From positions 558,001-622,000 of the forward strand of contig MBPM02000011.1 in NCBI GenBank assembly GCA_001695595.3: a stretch of 64,000 nt of DNA. The letters run 5' to 3'. The notes under the pieces are model-generated. The model searched no databases, was not told the origin of the DNA, and saw nothing but the letters and a program-made list of their open reading frames with translations. Positions 59,331 to 64,000 of this stretch are shown here, piece by piece. Every line of letters starts with the position of its first letter. Positions within the stretch are counted from its first letter, which is position 1. The position numbers and the translations under genes were made by a program. The DNA is from Plasmopara viticola (taxonomy: Eukaryota; Oomycota; Peronosporomycetes; Peronosporales; Peronosporaceae).

Positions 59331-60929
59331 TTAAGCCATTAGACTCGCAAGCTGTTGCTTTTTTTTTTTAAGCAAAGCAATTTCTTCTTTGATCTCGTCG
59401 GCGATGTCCAAATCTGTCTCGGTTGCCCGCTCTCGGTAAAGTGTTCGCAATCGATCACACACAAACGTCCATGATTCCAAATCCATGCGCTCTTTTTCTC
59501 GCACAGACCGTTCTTTCTCCCACACTGCCTGTTCTGCCTCACGTTGTTCGCGCTGTCGCAAAAGTTCCAGCTCTCGATTTGCAATTTCAAGACGCAAGGA
59601 ATCACTCTCGGTATCCTCTTGTTTTGCAGAAGTGACATGCTTTCGGCGTTTTACAGATTCAAAAAGAGATTGATGCGAGCTTCCTTCCCATGCTGCTGAA
59701 TCAACATTCACATTTGGTCGCTTCAAGTTGCTTTGTACATCAGTGTTTGCATCATCTGCGCGGTTGGATTTACGGCCTTCTAACATACATTCATCCAATT
59801 TGTGAGTAGGAGAGGCGTCCGATCTGCTCTCCGAGTGACAGCGTTTCCAATTTCTAGTGCGTAAATCAATCTCTTTCTGGATGGCACGGGCTTCCAGCAC
59901 AGTTTCAGGCACAGGCTTGCTCGCATGTCCTCTGTAATTAATTAGTTGTCGAAACTTGATCTTGAGTCCTGTTGAATTTCTCTGCGCACGATTTTTAAGG
60001 TCAGCGTGTTTTGTACGATATAATTGTAGCACTTGCTCCCAAGTTGATGGATCGGTCGGTAATAGTTCTCTTACACAGGCGAGTAGAGCCCACGTGTCTG
60101 TCTGCGAGTATCCTTCCGATCCCATCGCTCGCCCGCCACGTCGAGTTCCTGAGGAAGACACTCCATCACCACCATCACTGCTCGTTAAGCTCCATGCTGT
60201 TGGACCATTAACATTGGATTTACTCTCATCCTTTAACTTCATTGTTTTTAACTTACTGGCCTCGATATCATACTTTTCCAATGGCATATTCGTCGCTACC
60301 TTTTTCGACTTGGCTACAATTTCCTCTTGAATAGCTAGCGCTTCTGTTACCTCCACTCGTGCCACATTGGCCGTGTCTTCTTTAAGCCAGTGCCGGAATT
60401 TGTTTTTCAGCGATGATCCGTCCCTGTTGGCTCTGCCGTTCAGCTCTGCATACTCTTTACAATACTCTTCTGCAACCTGATTCCAGTCCGAACGCTGCAC
60501 TGGTAAAATTCGCCGTACGAGGCTTAATAAAGCCTCGGAATCGGCGGACGAAAAGCCCTCAGCACCTCTTGCTCTGCCTCCTCGCCGTTGCTGAAACTTG
60601 CCGTCTGCCGACTTGACCTCGATCAAGTCCGAAATGTGTCCAGCTTCATGCGCATCCGGATGACCGTCTGTCTCTGGTTTATAATTTCGTAATAATTGCT
60701 TGAACTTGGTCCTAAGCGAAGTGGTGTCGCGCTTCGCGCGTGTGTTGGGGATAGCGTGAGTATTGCGGTACTCGTCCAACACTTTGTCCCATTCGTCAGT
60801 GGTTGTTGGGACCACAGCCCTTACGCATCTGAGTAAAGCTGATACATCCTCCTTGTCGTAACCCTCAGCACCCCGAACACGCCCACCGCGACGCTGCGGG
60901 GGAAGCTCAAGCTGTATGCTTGAGCTCAT
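59331..60929 (-). CDS. Triple Myb/SANT-like (DUF6818-type) protein with C-terminal coiled coil
   Basis: A single-exon 532-aa protein. Three homologous modules of about 65-70 residues lie at roughly 13-80, 115-182 and 263-331. Each starts with an RRGGR..G.EG(Y/F) phrase and carries a D..ALL..VR..(V/L)(V/L)P...W..V...Y pattern, then RA.R(D/N)...L..KF(R/K)(Q/H). They resemble the oomycete DUF6818 (Myb/SANT-like) domain. The basic RRGGR start is AT-hook-like. After each module an acidic helix with an (A/H)I..(E/L)I core recurs (AIQEEIVAK, AIQKEIDLR). Residues about 440-485 and 505-530 form a charged coiled coil that could dimerise it. DNA binding is inferred from the fold. It may be a domesticated-transposon-type regulator. 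It converges with the TMEM245-like gene. Confidence 0.82.
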   Translation of the reverse strand: MSSSIQLELPPQRRGGRVRGAEGYDKEDVSALLRCVRAVVPTTTDEWDKVLDEYRNTHAIPNTRAKRDTTSLRTKFKQLLRNYKPETDGHPDAHEAGHISDLIEVKSADGKFQQRRGGRARGAEGFSSADSEALLSLVRRILPVQRSDWNQVAEEYCKEYAELNGRANRDGSSLKNKFRHWLKEDTANVARVEVTEALAIQEEIVAKSKKVATNMPLEKYDIEASKLKTMKLKDESKSNVNGPTAWSLTSSDGGDGVSSSGTRRGGRAMGSEGYSQTDTWALLACVRELLPTDPSTWEQVLQLYRTKHADLKNRAQRNSTGLKIKFRQLINYRGHASKPVPETVLEARAIQKEIDLRTRNWKRCHSESRSDASPTHKLDECMLEGRKSNRADDANTDVQSNLKRPNVNVDSAAWEGSSHQSLFESVKRRKHVTSAKQEDTESDSLRLEIANRELELLRQREQREAEQAVWEKERSVREKERMDLESWTFVCDRLRTLYRERATETDLDIADEIKEEIALLKKKKQQLASLMA

Positions 60930-62148
60930 TCTTAATGCTTTTAAAATAAAGGAGAATGAAGAAATGTACCATCAATGGATAAAATACAAACAAAAAATGA
61001 TGAAAAAGCAGAAAAATATACCTAGCAATTAATATTTTTGCATTAATGGCAAAAATATACATGTAAAGAATCAAAATAGAGAATTTATACCTTTGAGTAG
61101 TAATTTTCCGCATAAAATCTTTGGGGAGCTTTGAAGAGATGGTAAAGATGCAATGCAAATAGAGAGATGGCGCGGGTACAAATCCGCTTGTTACAAAGTG
61201 GCTCAAATTGCTGGACAGACCAATCAATGGAGTGTGGTAATGCCAGTTGCATCACTACAATGTAAAAAATGTACGAGGAAACAATTCAAGTATGTCCAAT
61301 TTCAACTACATCGTTTGTTTATCGGTTCGATATAAAACAAACACGCCAATGGGAGTATGGTGTTGAGGTAAACAAAACTAGTGATGCAGTTATGTGAAGG
61401 ATAGAATGCTGCATGTCGACACCTCTTAGAAGCTCTCAAGTTTTCAAATCAGCTGTCACGTGCAAATTTGATATTTGGGGATCCAAAACACATCTACTTG
61501 CCTACGATGAGGCATTCGGAGTGAAGCCATTTGTGACAAAAAGTGACTGGAAGTCTCAAAAGTATATTTTCCTTAGTGAGTTATGTATATTTTTCTGTTT
61601 ATAAATTCTCACTAGTTATTTTACTTCGTATGTAGATTTTTTTCATTTTGGTGGAAAAGTTATGATTCAAGAAAAAAAAATTCCATTCAAAATATATTTT
61701 TTCCATTTAATTTGAAAAAAGGTATATTCTTCCATTCTCCATTTTTTCTTCCAAAGATTTTGTATGTAATTGGAACATATGGATTTCTTGAATTACCCTA
61801 TACTTCCCAACTTCTCTAACGCTAGAAATCGAAGCTCACAGCCTTTTCGGTTGCAAACAGAACACGATGGAGTCGAATAAGTTCATTAAAAACTATATCC
61901 GACTAAACTCTTTGGCCTCTCATTATTGCCTTCTCATTCTCTATAGCTGTTACGAAAAGCCAAGCTTATCCGGCTTTCAGTCATAGTACCTGGTGCGCAC
62001 ACGACAGATACACAATCGATACATATGCTGGCTTGCAAACTGATGGACTTTGGAGTGCGTACAGTTTCTGCTTAGCACGCGCAAGTACCAACAGTGTACA
62101 CATTACAATGCCGCAATTTACGTACTATGGGTAAAGGAGACAATTGCA
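60930..62148. other. AT-rich gap, no supported gene
   Basis: A 1.2-kb AT-rich gap between the DUF6818-like gene start and the RBR ligase stop, with many A/T homopolymers near 61600-61760. Open frames at 61153-61335 and 61413-61604 have no domains. It presumably contains the DUF6818-like gene's promoter. Confidence 0.5.
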
Positions 62149-63159
62149 TTAGAAAAGACAACTTTTAATAGTATAAAAGGTGATCAGCACTATGCTCACG
62201 ACGCCGCAAATTGTACCCGCGACTAAAATTAATACATATGCACAAAGGAGCACAATGTATGCGTAGCCCATTGTGCGATATTTTAACCAAGCAAATGAAG
62301 TTCCACCGAATGGCAAATCATAGCAAGCATTGTGACTAGCATTCCACGTGCATGTACACACCCAGCAGTATTCATGACGGCATTGTGTACACGCCATGTG
62401 ATTGCAACCCTCATTTTTCCAAATGCGCATCTGGCATCGCGGACACGGTCGAACAGCTTTCTGCTTTCCCACTGAAGCTTCCCAGGCCAGATATGATTCG
62501 TCCTCTTCACCACGACAAAGCCAAAATCGATGCGCATAGCCAAGACAACGAAAGCATCCTTTCGTTTCGCACTTTGGACACGTAAAATTCTTCGAGCTCA
62601 CACATATGATAAGCTCATCACAGCCGGGTCGTGGACACCACCGCGCACTTGGATTTTTTTCGTCCTATTACAAAAGAAAATTGAGTGACCTTCATCTCAC
62701 GTCAACACGTATTCAGCTGCGTCGTACCCGCTTGCGCTTGAGTACCGATCGATAGGCTGCTGTCTCATCTTCGCCAATTATGCGTTGCAAATCCTCGTCT
62801 TCAATTTTCTGCTTACAATTGATCACCGGACACACTAATTCATCTGTGTAAACCCTTTGTTAGCCATTGACTTGTCTTTCGAGAATATAATCCACAAACC
62901 GCACCTTCTTCAACTTGTCGTGCTAGAATCTTCCTTTTAATGTAGTTCCGAACGCACTCTGCATAGATTACTTATTGTCGTCAGTACATTAATCGACTCG
63001 TTATCGTATAATTGCAATAATTAGTAGCTCGTTACCCGCGCAGAAGCGATGGAGACAACGCAATTTCGCATGCACCTCATCAGCTCTAATCTCTACATCA
63101 CGTAGCGCCAGCACTGGAATAGTATCTAGACAGATCGGGCATATATCGGACGTAGCCAT
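62149..63159 (-). CDS. RBR-type E3 ubiquitin ligase (RNF144-like) with C-terminal membrane helix
   Basis: Four exons: 63159-63036, 62958-62905, 62843-62728 and 62664-62149, giving 269 aa. RING1 is CPICLDTIP with CLHRFCAEC and CPVINC. The in-between-RING domain contains WCPRPGCDELIICV and FTCPKCETKGCFRC. RING2 has PCPRCQMRIWKNEGCNHMAC and CRHEYCWVC, and its catalytic Cys is the one in NEGCNHM, matching the active Cys of RNF144 and parkin. A long hydrophobic segment at the C-terminus (YIVLLCAYVLILVAGTICGV) would anchor it in a membrane, as in RNF144 and RNF19. RBR ligases take ubiquitin from E2 onto this Cys before passing it to substrate. It starts just beyond the PH-domain relic. Confidence 0.93.
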
Positions 63160-63331
63160 CAGGCGCCTATACCCACGCCCGAAGCCGCAGCAATGTCATT
63201 TTTCCAATCTGCCATAACTCGAAAACGAAAATTCATCGAAAATTCCCATAAAAAAGAAAGTGGCCTACGTTCATGAATTCGATCTACAACATTTTTTTAA
63301 TGACGACTTTGTAACACTACAACATTTATTT

Positions 63332-63870
63332 TTAAATGACGACAATGTGACTGCTCCAGGCAGCGATCGTGCTAGTGCAAATACGAGCACCGTTTGACCC
63401 CAAACTAAGTAGGGCAGCAGAACGCGAGATAATACTGTTTTTACTGCCTGATAAACTCTGCAGTAAATACACCCAGGCGCTTGCATCGTCGTCGTTCGAT
63501 CCAGAGACAAGAAATAAATCGTCACCAGCTGCCTCAAAACAGAACGGTCACTTGGTTTCATCGGGCTTTAAAAGGCATACAGACAGCATGCCATCCTGCA
63601 TCTGCACCTCTCCACGTAGCTTGTCAAAATTGCTGCCTTTGTAGAACTGCAGCGATGCCCACTACTCTCCTGTTGCTACGTTCGCTCTTGAAATCAGTAC
63701 AAAAAGTATCATCGTTTCCACAATTTCTAAAAGCTCTCAAGTTAATTCACACAAATCGCAAACAAGACTCTTACTTATGTACGTACATGACATCCGCCTG
63801 CTTGTAAAGCCAACCACTGCGTGTCAGATTTCGTTCAAATACATATTGACGACGATCTTCCCGTTGACCT
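63332..63870 (-). pseudogene. PH-domain protein pseudogene
   Basis: On the minus strand the sequence reads as a pleckstrin-homology domain: RNLTRSGWLYKQADVMY (about 63783-63833), then after an intron-like gap KLWKR and YF, VLISRANVATGE, WASLQFYKGSNFDKLRGEV, QMQDGMLSVCLLKPDETK, PFCFEAAGDDLFLVSGSN and DDDASAWVYLLQSL. The final Trp is the invariant one of the last PH helix. Three stop codons and one frame slip interrupt it: TGA after WKR, TAG before WASLQ, and TGA before PFCFE. All three would be Arg or Gln codons (CGA or CAG) after a C-to-T change. PH domains bind phosphoinositides; this copy is dead. The upstream part may continue past the window end. Confidence 0.8.
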
Positions 63871-64000
63871 TTGCAAGTTGTTGTTCAAATGTCTCGATAT
63901 TTACTCTGTATCTCTGGTAAACACACTTAATGATGTCTCTCGATTTGGTACGCAATCTGACTTGTTAATAGAAACTTCTCGCCTAACCGAAGCTCTCCAC
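63871..64000. other. Window edge, unresolved
   Basis: A short end segment. An open plus-strand frame (63793-64000) reads protein-like but overlaps the PH relic's first exon, and a minus-strand frame is also open. Neither can be assigned. Confidence 0.35.

Noticed and set aside
63793..64000. Open plus-strand frame at the window end
   Set aside because: It overlaps the PH-domain relic on the other strand, has no recognised motif and is cut by the window edge.
1..64000. CRISPR arrays, rRNA genes or prokaryotic operons
   Set aside because: No spaced identical repeats and no rRNA-like blocks were seen; introns show the DNA is nuclear eukaryotic.

Overview
This window is eukaryotic nuclear DNA, most probably from an oomycete, and a Peronosporales-like species is the best guess. 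Most genes are compact. Their introns are short (about 60-110 nt) with GT...AG borders, intergenic gaps are tens to hundreds of bases, and neighbouring genes are often divergent or convergent. The protein set fits: mitochondrial TRAP1, a WDR27-type WD40 protein, a TALE homeodomain protein, and an oomycete-style repeated Myb/SANT-like protein (DUF6818-like). Degraded Mutator-like (MULE) and Ty3/Gypsy remnants lie between gene blocks. The species call is inference; the gene models come from reading frames, splice sites and motifs.

The layout alternates gene islands with AT-rich, repeat-eroded deserts. Desert 1 (1-7.17 kb) holds a broken MULE transposase. Island 1 (7.17-17.9 kb) carries an RbfA-domain protein (+), an omega-amidase/NIT2 nitrilase (-), a small unknown protein (+), the ALG6 glucosyltransferase (-), a type-10 17beta-HSD/HADH2-like SDR (+), a DNA polymerase X-like protein lacking one catalytic Asp (-), and a type II membrane LEA2-like protein (+). 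Desert 2 (17.9-24.8 kb) holds a long foldback repeat and a Ty3/Gypsy RNase H relic. Island 2 (24.85-28.04 kb) has a phytanoyl-CoA dioxygenase-like protein (+) and a TALE homeodomain protein with a second, degenerate homeodomain (-). Desert 3 (28-39.9 kb) holds a second MULE relic. Island 3 (39.9-44.7 kb) has an HVA22/REEP protein (+), ribose-phosphate pyrophosphokinase (-) and mitochondrial TRAP1/Hsp90 (-). Desert 4 (44.7-49.2 kb) starts with a second long hairpin. Island 4 (49.2-63.2 kb) has WDR27 (+, with an apparent frameshift), a Lys-rich type I membrane protein (-), an acidic coiled-coil protein (+), a TMEM245/AI-2E-like multipass protein (+), a triple DUF6818-like protein (-) and an RBR ubiquitin ligase (-). 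The window ends in a PH-domain pseudogene (-).

The genes do not form one pathway; they are housekeeping and regulatory genes in an ordinary nuclear arrangement. Mitochondrial or metabolic roles recur (RbfA, NIT2, SDR, PRPS, TRAP1), and ALG6 serves ER N-glycosylation. The most unusual items are the Pol X protein with a missing metal ligand, the double homeodomain, the three-copy DUF6818-like protein, two long hairpins with tandem expansions near their loops, and the pseudogene and frameshift decay in WDR27 and the PH gene. I found no CRISPR, rRNA or convincing tRNA gene.
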